Assembly (NCBI RefSeq): GCF_002575655.3 | Contig: NC_053039.3 | Location: 378,487,633 to 378,551,632 of the forward strand | Length of the DNA: 64,000 nt | Direction: 5' to 3' | Source: Aegilops tauschii subsp. strangulata | Lineage: Eukaryota > Streptophyta > Magnoliopsida > Poales > Poaceae | Shown: in pieces, positions 31,869 through 45,949 of the stretch | Position numbering within the stretch: the first letter of the stretch is position 1 | Layout of the letters: each line of letters begins with the position of its first letter | Program-made: the position numbers and the translations under genes | The notes under the pieces: model-generated | What the model was told of the DNA's origin: nothing | The model's input: only the letters and a program-made list of their open reading frames with translations | Databases searched by the model: none

Positions 31869-33222
31869 GTCCTATGGCTGCAATATAAAGCAGTAAAGGC
31901 TCTTTGTTGATTGGGGCAGCAAGCACCGGCTGGGTGGAAAGCAGGGCTTTGAGTTCTGCAAACACTGCGTCAGCTTCATCTGTCCACTCGAACTTGTCAG
32001 ATTTCTTCATCAGTCGGTAAAGAGGCAGGGCCTTTTCGCCGAGACGAGATATGAATCGACTCAAGGCGGCCAAACAACCAGTAAGCTTCTGGACATCATG
32101 TACACGTACAGGGCGCTTCATCCGGAGTATGGCACCAACTTTCTCTGGGTTTGCGTCGATCCCTCGTTCGGAAACAAGGAAACTGAGCAACTTTCCGCCA
32201 GGAACTCCGAATATACACTTGGATGGGTTAAGCTTGATATCATACCTTCTGAGGTTAGCAAAAGTTTCAGCAAGGTCAGCCAGCAGGTCGGAACCTTTTC
32301 GTGACTTGACCACAATGTCATCCATGTATGCTTCCACATTCTGACTGATTTGAGTGAGCAGACACTTCTGAGTCATCCTCATGAATGTGGCTCCAGCGTT
32401 CTTCAGGCCGAATGGCATGGTGACATAACAGAAACATCTGAATGGAGTGATGAAAGCCGTTTTTATCTCATCGGGTCCATACAGTCGGATCTGATGATAC
32501 CCGGAATAGGCGTGCAGAAAAGACAATCGCTCACACCCCGCAGTCGAGTCGACAATTTGATCGATGCGGGGGAGAGGAAAATGATCTTTCAGGCAGGCCC
32601 GATTGATATGCTTGAAGTCAATGCACATATGAAGTGAATCATCCTTCTTTGGGACCATGACAACATTGGCGAGCCACTCGGAGTGGTAAATCTCTCGGAT
32701 GAACTCAGCTGCCAGGAGCCGAGCCACTTCCTCACCAATTGCTTTCCTCTTCTGTACGGCGGACCGTTGAAGATGTTCCTTGACTGGTTTTACCTTCGGG
32801 TTGACTCGCAAACGATGCTCAGCCAGTCCCCTGGGTACACCCAGCATGTCAGAAGGTTTCCATGCAAAGATGTCCCAGTTCTCATGAAGGAACTGGATGA
32901 GCGCTTCTTCCTATTTACTGTCGAGTGATGTTGAGATATGAGTGGGAGCAGCATTAGGGTCCGTCGGATGAATATGAATCGGCTTGGTTTCACCAGACGA
33001 CTGAAATGCAGAATCAGTGGCAGGCTTCTTGGAGCGCAACAAATCACTCGGATCTGCGTTCTTCCGGTACTCTTGCATTTCGACTGCTGCCATCTGCGCA
33101 TCGGCGATTTTTGAACCCTTCTGGAAGCACTCTTCTGCCTTCTGCCGATTGCCAGTGATAGTAATCACTCCTCTAGGACCAGGCATTTTCAACTTGAGGT
33201 ACACGTAATATGGTCGAGCCAT
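31789..33222 (-). pseudogene. Reverse transcriptase region of element B
   Basis: Read from 33222: protease end and linker (RPAYARFMARPYYVYLKL), a stop at 32911-32913, then RT (VMVPKKDDSLHMCIDF, PLPRIDQIVD, PFGLKNAGATFMR, AYMDDIVVKS) and the connection to RNase H (KFEWTDEADAVFAEL). It ends in a frameshift near 31800. The active-site YMDD is intact. Confidence 0.88.
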
Positions 33223-34148
33223 GAAACGTGCATAGGCAGGCCTGCCCAGAATGGCATGATAAGCACTCTAGAAATCCACTACTTCAAATGTCAACTTTTC
33301 TTTGCGGTAATTCTTGGAATCACCGAAAACCACATCAAGGGCGATCTGGCCAAGTGATTCAGCCTTCTTGCCAGGTATGACGCCATGGAAACTCATATTG
33401 CTTTCACTGAGCTTGGACATCGGAATGCCCATTCCCTTCAAGGTCTCCGCATATAGGATATTTAGGCCACTACCACCATCCATTAGCACTTTAGTCAGTC
33501 GAGTGCCTTCAACAACTGGGTCGACCACCAGCGCTTGCCTCCCAAGGGTGGCTATACGTGCTGGGTGGTCAGACTGGTCGAATGTGATGGCAGTCTGGGA
33601 CCACTTCAGATAACTTGGTGTTGCCGGAGCAAACATGTTCACTTCTCTATTGATAACTTTTAGTCGACTTTTGCTTTCAACATCAGCAAAAATCATTAGA
33701 GTGGAATTGACGTTGGGAAAACCATCATCATCTTCTTCCCTATCTTCACCCTTGTCCAACTCTCTTTCCTTCTCATTGGGTTGTTTCTCATGGAACTGTT
33801 GGATCAGGCGCCGACACTGTCGAGTGGTGTATTTAGGGTAAATGAGATTACCCTCTTCATCTTTTTTGGTGTGCATATGGCATGGTAAATCCAACACATC
33901 ATTTCCATCTTGATCTTTCACTTTCTTGGGGTTCCACGGCCCTTTGGGCTTCCCCTTGAACTTCCCTTGAGCCACAACTAAAGCTTCACCAGGAGCTGCT
34001 GGTTCGGCCTTCCGCTTCTGCTTCCGATTGGAATTCCCTCCTCCGGTTTCTTGGGCGACTGTTTTGTGCTTGCCACTCCGGAGTCGGTCTTCCTCTTCAC
34101 CGTTAGCATACTAGGTGGCAATTTCCATCATCCGACACAGAGACATAT
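33223..34148 (-). pseudogene. Gag C terminus and protease of element B
   Basis: Frame 33975-33268 starts inside gag (KFKGKPKGPWNPKKVK, TTRQCRRLIQQFHEKQ) and contains the protease with DGGSGLNILYAETL. A TAG at 33268-33270 interrupts it before RPAYARF. Right of 33975 the basic gag segment GNSNRKQKRKAEP continues to about 34110, where another in-frame TAG is seen, and then to the insertion point of element E at 34148. Confidence 0.8.
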
Positions 34149-37100
34149 TGTCAGGACCCCGATTCCAAGTCACATCGATCTAGCCGGTAACACCTCATAT
34201 CACTTTGTGGCCTCACGCACGGTATTCCCACGGGTGTCGCCTTACCATGGCCCGGGACCGTTTGCGCCTTTTGGCTCACGTATATGATAGCGTCGCTAGC
34301 ATCCATATGACAGTGAACCCGGGCCGACATGACTAGTCATGAACCCAAAGTGGCACTAACTTATGGGGACAGGCATACATGAATCAACATCGAGGATGTC
34401 GGTCAGCAGCGTGCGAATCCGGGCTGTAGCACTGGGCTAACAGGACTTCGGGAACCCGAGCTATAGCAGGCTAGGCAGGACTCCGGATGTCACCGCGTGA
34501 CATTTCCCCGAAGGTACAGACACAGGAACGAAGTGAATCACATGCCGGCCAGTCAAGTGTTCCGGAGCAGTAGTGCTGGGCTAGCAGGACTCCGGTGAAC
34601 CGGGCTGTAGCGAACTACTATGGCTCATGGAAGCACAAGACTACATTTCCCCATAAGAGAGGCTACCAAGGATAAACAACTAGGTTGTCAGATCCCACAC
34701 ATACCAAGCATTTGAATCATACACACAATATGCTCGATATGTGTAAACACAACATGGCATCACAACATAACTCTACGACTCAAGTATTTATTCATTAGGC
34801 TCCGAGGAGCCAAGTATTACAAACATGGGTCTCATGACCCCAACATACAGAGCATACAAGCAACAAGCACATGCAGAAGCTTAATTTGTCTGAGTACAGA
34901 CAACTACAAATGAAGAAGGCTGAGAAGCCTGACTATCTACAAGACCCTGCCGAGGGCACAAGATCGTAGCTGAGGTATCAAGCTAAACGTCGAAGTCCAC
35001 ACGGAACTACTAGCGAGACTGACATCTCTCTGCAAAACATAAAATAGGCAAACGTGAGTACAAATGTACCCAGCAAGACTTACATCAGAACTAGCTACAT
35101 ATGCATCAGTATCAACAAAGGGGGTGGTGGAGTTTGACTGCAGCAAGCCAGCTTTGACTCAGTGGCTATCCTAAACTATGACTGCAAGTAACTCTTTTGA
35201 GGTGGCGCGCACGAGTCCACATATTCACCATATCAATACACCACTATGGAGCCACTCCCGTCTCCCTACGAGAAGGCCATCCATAGCACTCACGCTTATC
35301 TTGCGAGTTTTAGAGTATCCACTTTCACTTGTCTATGAACTATTATAGGCAACCCAGAAGTCCGTTACCGCGGACACGGCTATTCGAATAGATGATGTTA
35401 ACCCTGCAGGGGTGTACTTCTTCACACACGCTCTCGCCACTTACCGCCATGTACACGTCATGTATCTCGGCAACCTTCAAGCGGAAGCCTGGCGAGGGTG
35501 TCGACCACGGCCTACCTAAACACTCAAGTCTCTAATCCAGGTTTATCGCCTATTCAGGTTCCATCCACAGGGAGTCCGGCCGAAGTTTCCACATACGGCC
35601 CCGAACGATGTGAGCAGGGTTCCCGAGACACCAAACGGGCGCCCGGTACACCGTGCCACGTGCCTCCCGCATCACAGCCCACCCCGCGGGTCAGCGCTGC
35701 GCACGGCCTCCAGCATACTACAAACACCAGAAACTACTTGCAACTCCTGGACAGAGGACAAGGGTGGTTAAGAAGCCGAGAGAGTCAATTAAGGATCCCA
35801 ATGTGTGGTAGTAGCTGTTCATGGATCACAAACACAGAACTCAGTTCCCGAGGACTGTTTCAAGGAGACAACCCACCATGTACTCCTACATGGCCTCTCA
35901 CCGCTACCTTTACCAAATCGTGTTCACACACTTAGCTCACACACAGTAGGACATGTTCATCATCATTCCACTTCATTCCCGATGAATCAGACCTGACTCA
36001 ACTCTAAGCAGTAGCAGGCATGACAAACAAGCATGAATGAGTATGCACATCAGGGCTCAAACAACTCCTACTCATGCTAGTGGGTTTCATCTATTTACTG
36101 TGGCAATGACAGGTCATGCACAGGAAAGGGGTTCAACTACCGCAGCATGTAACAGTTGAATCGTTGTTGTCCTAATGCAGTAAAAGAGAGCAGGAGCGAG
36201 AGGGGGGGATTGTATCGGAATGAACAAGGGGGTTTTGCTTGCCTGGCACTTCTGAAGATAGTATACTTCTTCATCGGTGTCATCGAACTCATCGTCGGAA
36301 CGTCGTCTACTAAGAGGGGACAATTACCGGCAAACAAGGAAGAACACAATCAATGCAATGCAACAATATGATGGATGATCATGACATGGCAATATGTTGT
36401 GGTTTGAGCTAATGCAACTAGAAACCAGATTAAATGACGTTAGTTTGAACCAAGGGTTCAAATTCAAACTCTATATGTGCTTATTTAAATGCCAATTATG
36501 CAAATTTCCATATACAGCAACCTTAGGTTGTTCAACCTTGCATGAAAATGGTACAGATGGATAGATTGAATTATTCTGATCATTTTTCATATATAATTTA
36601 TTTCATTCTGAGCTATAGATTATTTTCTATGATTTTTTGAAGTTTATACTATTTTCTGGAATTTTCTGAATTATTTTAAATCCAGAAAATTATTAACTGC
36701 GTCAGCATTGCATCACTGTGACGTCAGCAGGTCAACTGCGGCTGACCAGGTCAAACCTGATCAGTGGGGTCCACTGGTCAGTCACACAGTGCTGTCTGGG
36801 TCACCGACAGGTGGGGTCAGGTCAACAGCCACGTCAGCAAGTCAGCACAGACGTGTGGGGTCGGTCAACGTGTGACGTGGCCGGGTCAAACTAACCTGTG
36901 GGGCCCATGTGGTTAGTTTAATCTAAACAAAAGCTAAACAAGAGTTAATTAGGCAACGGGGCCCACATGTCTGTGAGTCTGTGGGTCATTAGCGTAGTGC
37001 TAATTAGTTGTTAGGCCGGCGTTTAGCCGGCGGCGACGAGCAGACGCGGCGGCGAGGCTCGGGTTTCGCCCTCCGGCGACCAAACGATCGGCGGAGGGCG

Positions 37101-38352
37101 TCTACGCGTAGCTGGTGGCGACCCACGTCGGCTGGTGGTGGTTGGGCTCGGGGTCGCCGGAACGATGCCGGCGACGAGTTTGGCGGCTGCCAGAGTTCGG
37201 GCGAGCACGAACGCGTTGCTGAGGTCCTGGAGGCACGAGGCCAGCTCCTACGTGGCCCATGAGGTGCGGTGAGTGCATTGGGCATAGTGGTGAGGCCGTT
37301 GCCTGGCCGGAGCCACGTCGGCGACGAACTTAGGCGGCGTCGTGTGCGGGCGAGCTTCGTGCGGTCGCTATGGTGCACGAGAGCGAGAACGGGGAGGGGG
37401 AGGACGGAGCGGGGCTCACGGGGATCTCAGCAGAGCAGACGATGAGGTCGGGGGCGGTCGCAGCTGAGCAGGGCGGCAAGGTGGATCTCCGGCGATGGGC
37501 GGTGAAGACGAGGTCGAGGAGGCGTCTCCGGGGCATGCGAGCGCTCAGGCTCAGCAAGCTCGCCGAAGTGGACGACGGCGGAGTTCGGGGGCACGTCAGG
37601 GCGACGAGGGGGCGACGGTGGCTGCGGTTTATACGGCGGCGCGGGCGCGGCTGCGTCGGCCATGGCGGGGAGAGGGCGAGTGGGAGAGCAGGGGGAGAGT
37701 GAGAGAGGTTGGGCGGATCGGGACGACACCGGGGCATTCACCCACGCGTCCAGAGGCTCGGCGGCAAGCAGGAGGAGGCGTGGTGCCTCACGCGCGCATG
37801 CGCTGTCCCGCCTCAGCCTACTGGCAGAGGTTAGGGATGACTGGCACGAAGCCAGTGGGCTGGGCTGGCCAGGTAAGTGGCCCTGGTAACTCTCTTCCTC
37901 TCTCTTCCTCTCTTTTCTTTATGTTTTCTATTTTTCTGTAATTTTTTTGTATTTGGTTTTCAAACCAAACCAATTTTTATGCTTCTGAAAGTTATTAGGT
38001 GGATTTAGGAAACTAGTCCAGAGCCACATGCAAACTTTCAAAATTGTTGGGCTTATATTTAATTTGTAGTAAATATAAACCCAATTCAAATAGCTAGTGA
38101 ATTAATTCAAAGGCCCAAAAATAATTATTTCTCTGATTCCAAAAATATTGGTTTGAATTTTGCTTCTTGCCAATATTTTCACAGAATAACAGGAACATTT
38201 TCTTGGACCCAAATAAGAAGATTTTAATGTTGATTATTTTTAAAAGATTTCTGAGGCTTTGAAAATTCCCTCAATTCACTTTCCTTGAAAATTAAACATG
38301 ATGCATGCTCACTAATGCAACCATTACACTCAGATATTCTAGGGCTGTGACA
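34149..38352 (-). repeat. 3' LTR of element E (4204 bp)
   Basis: Matches 41752-45949. It contains a GC-rich core (about 37010-37870) with open frames on both strands that recur in the other LTR. These are not counted as genes. The block around 36700-36900 (TGACGTCAGCAGGTCAAC) resembles 170-230 of the element A LTR. Confidence 0.92.
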
Positions 38353-38365
38353 ACTCACCCCCACT
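38353..38365 (-). other. Polypurine tract of element E
   Basis: Minus strand AGTGGGGGTGAGT directly before the 3' LTR start TGTCACAGCC. Confidence 0.65.
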
Positions 38366-39920
38366 AAACAAGAATCTCGTCCCGAGATTCAAGAAGTGAA
38401 GTAAGAAGACAGAGGGGTCACAAAACTATCACAGTCTTCTCGATCCAACTGCCCTTCTCGAAGATACCGATACATTGCATCACATTGATCTTGACGTCTT
38501 TGATTTCGAGATCTTCATTCAACACGATGACGACGGAAGGAAACTCTACAGTATTGATCTTCTCGAAGATCGAGCTATTCAAGATCAACTCGCAAAATGA
38601 GACGTTGAACATCTCTTGAGCTAAGAGGCAAAACACACCTTAAAAAGGATGGAAGAAACAATTGACGAGGGTTTCCATGTAGCGAGGAAAAATTGCCATG
38701 ATTCCATTACGGGGCACCTCAGGGAAGGTGACTCGTAGAATTATTCCCTTAAGTGGCAAAAAGAATTACTTTTGATTCGGAGATTATTGAAATTCTCTAT
38801 ACCAACCTGAGGCAATTCACCAACAATCGTTTGGCGGGGTACGAAAGGATGGCATACCCGAACTAGAATGGATGATGTGGACTACCTTGTTGAAGACAAC
38901 GCAATGGATGATTTTGCTTATCATCAGAAATGGATGGGATCCATGGTAGGTCCACTTTGGAAGATGATCTTGGACAGCAACTGCTGAGAGGGGCAGCCCA
39001 TGGGAAAATGGCACAATGGCGGTGCAAGCTGGGAACAAAATGCAACTGTTGGGAATGTTCCAACCATCATATCTGCCTGAGATTCAGATCTGATTGGTGA
39101 TAGGATACTTCAGACTCAGCATGTCCGAAAAGAAAGTTTGCAACACAAATCGACGAGATGACGTTGCGAGATTCTCGGGAAATGAACTACGATAGCAAGC
39201 TCCAAAACAGCCGGTTCTGCTACATACATGTGAGCATGTTGTCCAAGACAGGAATGACCACATAGTAGTCTTATAATAAAACACTACCGAGTTCTGGTTG
39301 GGAACCACCATCAAGGATATCGAAGCCCTTGCATAAGTCCGGATCCTAAGAAGGAACTTCTTCTCCTTGAACAAATCAATCAGTGGCTTGGTGTGCTAGG
39401 AACACATATGGAGTGGAGGTAATTAATCTACCAAACCATAGAATACTTCGCACGTATGCATGACTGGTTTGGGATGATTCCAAGGGAAACGAAACAAACC
39501 TTTCTCAAATTCATGGCGGCAACTTACACCTAATGCATGTGAACTTGGAGAAAGTCACTTCTTGCACCCAATCATATACCTCATGAACGGAACACGAATG
39601 CATTGCTTACAAAGTTTTCAACACTAGGTTGATGTTCAACATGAATCATGGGGGAGACAAATTGTTGCTGATGGGCTCAATAGCAACTCATCGGAATTTC
39701 CATATCACTATACTTCCACCATCATGTGAACACGGTGATAGCATTGGTCAGACCAAAAGATGTAATGGTGTATGCTCGAGGGATCAACCACGAGTAAGTC
39801 AACATTACGAACATCGTTGGTTCTGATTTGACATGACGATAGCCCATACTCAAGTCAAAGTTTTGTCAAGGCAATAGATCCAACAACTGATCACGAGGAC
39901 CAATCAATGGAGATATCATC

Positions 39921-39951
<31 letters not shown>

Positions 39952-41738
39952 AAAAGATATCCCTTAACATGAACTAAGTCAGACAAGCTTTTATCTTCCA
40001 ACTCTCCAAGTTGTTGTTTGGCTTAACCAACTAGCTCAGGGGTATCCAACACAGATTCTTGGAGAGGGGTGGTTTATAAGAAAACCAACTTGATCACGAG
40101 CTCAACATAACAGTCAGGGGACAACCTGGTGATACTTCTGAGAAGATATTCGGAAAATCACGAACCACCGATATGTTACTAAGCTCGAGAACAATCTTGC
40201 TTTTCAGGGCAAGACGATATGATCACATGAGCAAGGGATTGACACAATCCTGACTCCTTGATCGATGAGTGCACCAGAAATAAGGACTAGGTAGCACAAT
40301 CTATCTTAGAAATGATGATTCAATAACCAACACGCTAAGAATGAGAATATTGTCCATTTAAATACCCAGCAACGGGATTGCTAGGAGTATTGATGTCACA
40401 CATCATATAGTTCACTTGTCGGCATTCCGGTACAATAACACGGAGACCGAGAAATGAATGATGATGGCGAGAAGTATCACTGCATCAAGAATTCATAAGA
40501 GGGTGTGCAATTCCCACGATAATCTTAATATAAAGATGGTAATACTCCAAGGTAGAACAGAACAAAAGCTGGATTAATATTTGATCTGCGGAACACAACT
40601 GCTTTGACCCAATCCTGGATATGGATGAGGTACCGGAGTTTGTTTCTCCTAGTCATTCCGGAATAGAATGGCTTGACGGACCACAAGAATAATTAGGCAT
40701 CGATGAACGAATGCATGCGTACTCTTGACTATCAATTGATAGAAGATGGTCGGAATACAACCGAAGATGGACAACTCAAGGAGCATATAACTTTCTGAGT
40801 TATGGATACATAGATTAGTATGTCGAACCAAGTTCAACGGGTTTCTTCCGGATAATCCATGCAGAGAGGTGGGACTGGCAGATTCACAATGTAGAATGGA
40901 GAACTCCTCAAGTGCACTCTTATTGTGATCTTTTGGTTCCACGAGGAACTTCTGCCATAAGCAGTTCATGATATTTGGAAGAAGGATATACCATGAACAT
41001 CGAGGACTATCACAAAGGTTACTAATATCATAAAGGAACTAGCAAACACTACCAACAGGAGGTGAGTGGAGTGAATCTCGGGTTCAAAATCCAGGAATAG
41101 AATACCTACTAACTAAATGGCATCACGGGATGCTTTCGAGAATGGCGGCCAGAATCATCACACTGGGAACACAAAACATGGCTAGGTTACTAGGTGATAC
41201 TCTAGACACCTAGGGTCATAATAATAGTTCCAACACAAATGCCGAGGCAATGAATTACCTCAACACACTAGTTAGTGTGGTTGATCTGGCACAAAGGAAC
41301 TTCAGAACGGTAAGAAGGAATTTGCAAATGCATCAGACTGTTTAGAAACCTGGGATGACTCGGACAGCATAACGACTGTAAATGCTCAAAAAGATTTGAG
41401 ACATCCTGCAAAATGGTGGCATAACCACTCAACATCACAGTATCAAGGTTCTGAGACCAACTATGAACACACGGAAGTAGTAAAAATTGAACTGGGCTTA
41501 AATCCATCAATCCTATAAGTCTCTATCATAGTAACTCGTCATCCTGATAGATAGATGAGAAGGCCTAGTTCTTAATCCCCGTAGAAGAGAAGAGGTTGAC
41601 TCAGATCAGAAGGGCATAAGGTAAAGGAGTAAAAAGAGCCTTATGTTCCCTTCCCCAATCAATTCCCTTACATAACTAAAGAATTTCTAGACTCAACTTC
41701 GACCAGTTTGGCTTGGTAATCCTACAGGCAGTCAGGCT
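38366..41738 (-). pseudogene. Decayed interior of element E with remnants of Tekay pol
   Basis: No frame longer than about 110 codons, and none codes for a domain. The first bases after the PPT (AGAATCTCGTCCCGAGATTC) match element A at the same place (about 1802-1821). Near 39735-39900 the nucleotide sequence still follows the antisense of the RT region of element A (about 4270-4460), for example GCATTGGTCAGACCAAAAGA against GCATTGGTTAAACCGAAAGA. The interior is therefore an old pol copy carrying many substitutions and deletions. It also has an (AC)12 microsatellite at 39927-39950. Confidence 0.65.
39927..39950. repeat. (AC)12 microsatellite in element E
   Basis: Twelve perfect AC dinucleotides between a T run and an A run. 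Confidence 0.95.
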
Positions 41739-41750
41739 CTGATACCAAAG
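41739..41750 (-). other. Primer-binding site of element E (initiator tRNA-Met type)
   Basis: The minus strand has TTTGGTATCAGAGCC just inside the 5' LTR at 41752, the same primer type as element A. Confidence 0.88.
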
Positions 41751-41751
41751 C

Positions 41752-44700
41752 TGTCAGGACCCCGATTCCAAGTCACATCGATCTAGCCGGTAACACCTCA
41801 TATCACTTTGCGGCCTCACGCACGGTATTCCCACGGGTGTCGCCTTACCATGGCCCGGGACCGTTTGCGCCTTTTGGCTCACGTATATGATAGCGTCGCT
41901 AGCATCCATATGACAGAGAACCCGGGCCGACATAACTAGTCGTGAACCCGAAGTGGCACTAACTTACGGGGACAGGCATACATGAATCAACATCGAGTAT
42001 GTCGGTCAGCAGCGTGCGAATCCGGGCTGTAGCACTGGGCTAACAGAACTCCGGGAACCCGGGCTGTAGCAGGCTAGGCAGGACTCCGGATGTCACCGCG
42101 TGACATTTCCCCAAAGGGACAGACACAAGAACGAAGTGAATCACATGCCGGCCAGTCAAGTGCTCCGGAGCAGTAGTGCTGGGCTAGCAGTACTCCGGTG
42201 AACCGGGCTGTAGCGGACTACTATGGGTCATGGAAGCACAAGACTACATTTCCCCATAAGAGAGGCTACCAAGGATACACAACTAGGTTGTCGGATCCCA
42301 CACATACCAAGCATTTCAATCATGCACACAATATGCTCGATATGTGTAAATACAACATGGCATCACAACATAACTCTACGACTCAAGTATTTATTCATTA
42401 GGCTCCGAGGAGCCAAGTATTACAAACATGGGTCTCATGACCCCAACATACAGAGCATACAAGCAACAAGCACATGCGGAAGCTTAACTTGTCTGAGTAC
42501 AGACAACTACAAATGAAGAAGGCTGAGAAGCCTGACTATCTACAAGACCCTGCCGAGGGCACAAGATCGTAGCTGAGGTATCAAGCTAAACGTCGAAGTC
42601 CACACGGAACTACTAGCGAGACTGACGTCTCTCTGCAAAACATAAAATAGGCAAACCTGAGTACAAATGTACCCAGCGAGACTTACATCAGAACTAGCTA
42701 CATATGCATCAGTATCAACAAAGGGGGTGGTGGAGTTTGACTGCAGCAAGCCAGCTTTGACTCAGTGGCTATCCTAAACTATGACTGCAAGTAACTCTTT
42801 TGAGGTGGCGCACACGAGTCCACATATTCACCATATCAATACACCACTATGGATTCACTCCCGTCTCCCTACGAGAAGGCCATCCATAGCACTCACGCTT
42901 ATCTTGCGAGTTTTAGAGTATCCACTTTCACTTGTCTATGAACTGTTATAGGCAACCCAGAAGTCCGTTACCGCGGACACGGCTATTCGAATAGATGATG
43001 TTAACCCTGCAGGGGTGTACTTCTTCACACACGCTCTCGCCACTTACCGCCATGTACACGTCATGTATCTCGGCAACCTTCAAGCGGAAGCCTGGCGAGG
43101 GTGTCGGCCACGGCCTACCTAAACACTCAAGTCTCTAGTCCAGGTTTATCGCCTACTCAGGTTCCATCCGCAGGGAGTCCGGCCGAATTTTCCACATATG
43201 GCCCTGAACGATGTGAGCAGGGTTCCCGAGACACCAAACGGGCGCCCGGTACACCGTGCCACGTGCGTACCACATCACAGCCCACCCTGCGGGTCAGCGC
43301 TGCGCACGGCCTCCAGCATACTACAAACACCAGAAACTACTTGCAACTCCTGGACAGAGGACAAGGGTGGTTAAGAAGCCGAGAGAGTCAATTAAGGATC
43401 CCCAATGTGTGGTAGTAGTTGTTCATGGATCACAAACACAGAACTCAGTTCCTGAGGACGGTTTCAATGAGACAACCCACCATGTACTCCTACATGGCCT
43501 CTCTCCGCTACCTTTACCAAATCGTGTTCACACACTTAGGTCACACACAGTAGGACATGTTCATCACCATTACAATTCATTCCCGATGAATCAGACCTAA
43601 CTCAACTCTAAGCAGTAGCAGGCATGACAAACAAGCATGAATGAGTAGGCACATCAGGGCTCAAACAACTCCTACTCATGCTAGTGGGTTTAATCTATTT
43701 ACTGTGGCAATGACAAGTCATGCAGAGAAAAGGGGTTCAACTACCGCAGCATGTAACAGTTGAATCGTTGTTGTCCTAATGCAGTAAAAGAGAGCAGGAG
43801 CGAGAGAGTGGGATTGTATCGGAATGAACAAGGGGGTTTTGCTTGCCTGGCACTTCTGAAGATAGTATAGTTCTTCATCGGTGTCATCGAACTCATCGTC
43901 GGAATGTCGTCTACTGAGAGGGGACAATTACCGGCAAACAAGGAAGAACACAATCAATGCAATGCAACAATACGATGCATGATCATGACATGGCAATATG
44001 TTGTGGTTTGAGCTAATGCAACTAGAAACCAGATTAAATGAAGTTAGTTTGAACCAAGGGTTCAAATTCAAACTACATATGTGCTTATTTAAATGCCAAT
44101 TATGAAAATTGCCATATACAGCAACCTTAGGTTTTTCAAACATGCATGCAAATGGTACAAATAGATAGATTGTATTTTTCTGATCATTTTTCATATATAA
44201 TTTATTTCATTCTGATTTATAGATTAATTTCTATGATTTTATGAAGTTTATACTATTTTCTGGAATTTTCTGAATTATTTTAAATCCAGAAAATTATTAA
44301 CTGCGTCAGCATTGCATCACTGTGACGTCAGCAGGTCAACTGCGGCTGACCAGGTCAAACCTGATCAGTGGGGTCCACTGGTCAGTCACACAGTGCTGTC
44401 TGGGTCACCGACAGGTGGGGTCAGGTCAACAGCCACGTCAGCAAGTCAGCACTGACGCGTGGGGTCGGTCAACGTGTGATGTGGCCGGGTCAAACTAACC
44501 TGTGGGGCCCGTGTGGTTAGTTTAATATAAACAAAAGCTAAACCAGAGTTAATTAGGCAGTGGGGCCCACATGTCTCTGAGACTGTGGGTCATTAGCGTA
44601 GTGCTAATTAGTTGTTAGGCCGGCGTTTAGCCGCCGGCGACGAGCAGACGCGGCGGCGAGGCTCGGGTTTCGCCCTCCGGCGACCAAACGTTTGGCGGAG

Positions 44701-45949
44701 GGCGTCTACGCGTAGCTGGAGGTGAGCCGCGTCGGGTGGTGGTGGTTGGGCTCGGGGTCGCCGGAAATGACGCCGGCGGCGAGTTTGGCGGCTGCCGGAG
44801 TTCAGGCGAGCACGAACTCGTCGTTGCTGAGGTCCTGGAGGCACGAGGCCAGCTCCTACGTGGCCCATGTGGTGCGGTGAGTGCGTTGGGCATAGTGGTG
44901 AGGCCATTGCATGGCCGGAGCCACGTCGGCGACGAACTTAGGCGGCGTCGCGTGCGGGCGAGCTTCGTGCGGTCGCTATGGTGCACGAGAGCGACAACGG
45001 GGAGGGGGAGGACGGAGCAGGGCTCACGGGGATCTTAGCGTAGCAGACGACGAGGTCGGGGCGGTCGGAGCTGAGCAGGGCGGCAAGGTATATCTCCGGC
45101 GACGGGCCGTGAAGACGAGGTCGAGGAGGCGTCTCCGGGGCATGCAAGGGCTCAGGCTCAGCTAGCTCGGCGAAGTGGACGACGGCGGAGCTCGGGGGCA
45201 CGCCAGGGCGACGAGGGGGCAACGGTGGCTGCGGTTTATATGGCGGCGCGGGCGCGGCTGCGTCGGCCATGGCGGGGAGAGGGCGAGGGGGAGAGCAGGG
45301 GGAGAGTGAGAGAGGTCGGGCGGATCGGGACGACACCGGGGCGTTCACCCACGCGTCTAGAGGCTCGGCGGCAAGCAGGAGGAGGCGTGGCGCCTCGCGT
45401 GCGCATGCGCTGTCCCGCCTCTTCCTACTGGCAGAGGTTAGGGATGACTGGCACGAGGCCAGTGGGCTGGGCTGGCCAGGTAAGTGGCCCAGGTAACTCT
45501 CTTCCTCTCTTTTCTTTATGTTTTCTATTTTTCTGCAATTGTTTAGTATTTGGTTTTCAAACCAAACCAATTTTTATGCTTCTGAAAGTTATTAGGTGGA
45601 CTTAGGAAACTAGTCCAGAGCCACATGCAAACTTTCAAAATTGTTGGGCTTATATTTAATTTATAGTAAATATAAACCCAATTCAAATAGCTAGTGAATT
45701 AATTCAAAGGCCCAAAAATAATTGTTTCTGTGATTTCAAAAATATTGGTTTGAATTTTGCTTCTTGCCAATATTTTCACAGAATAACAGGAACATTTTCT
45801 TGGACCCAAATAAGAAGATTTTAATGTTGATCATTTTTAAAAGATTTCTGAGGCTTTGAAAATTCTCTCAATTCACTTTCCTTGAAACTTAAACATGATG
45901 CATGCTCACTAATGCAACCATTACACTCTGATATTCTAGGGCTGTGACA
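41752..45949 (-). repeat. 5' LTR of element E (4198 bp)
   Basis: Matches 34149-38352 across its whole length. It ends in GGGCTGTGACA followed by the CATAT target copy. Confidence 0.92.

Larger units (their letters stand above)
34149..45949 (-). mobile_element. Element E: non-autonomous Tekay-related LTR element
   Basis: LTRs are at 34149-38352 (4204 bp) and 41752-45949 (4198 bp), both TGTCAGGACC..GCTGTGACA on the plus strand. The target-site duplication CATAT lies at 34144-34148 and 45950-45954. A PBS for initiator tRNA-Met (41739-41750) and a polypurine tract at 38353-38365 put it on the minus strand. The 3399-bp interior has no usable ORF but keeps traces of Tekay-like pol. LTRs differ by a few percent by eye. 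Its PBS, PPT and LTR tips resemble those of element A. Confidence 0.9.

Noticed and set aside
37004..37941. Frames of 104-148 codons in the GC-rich core of the element E LTR, and their counterparts at 44608-45605
   Set aside because: Present in both LTRs in conflicting frames and strands, with proline/arginine-rich chance composition.
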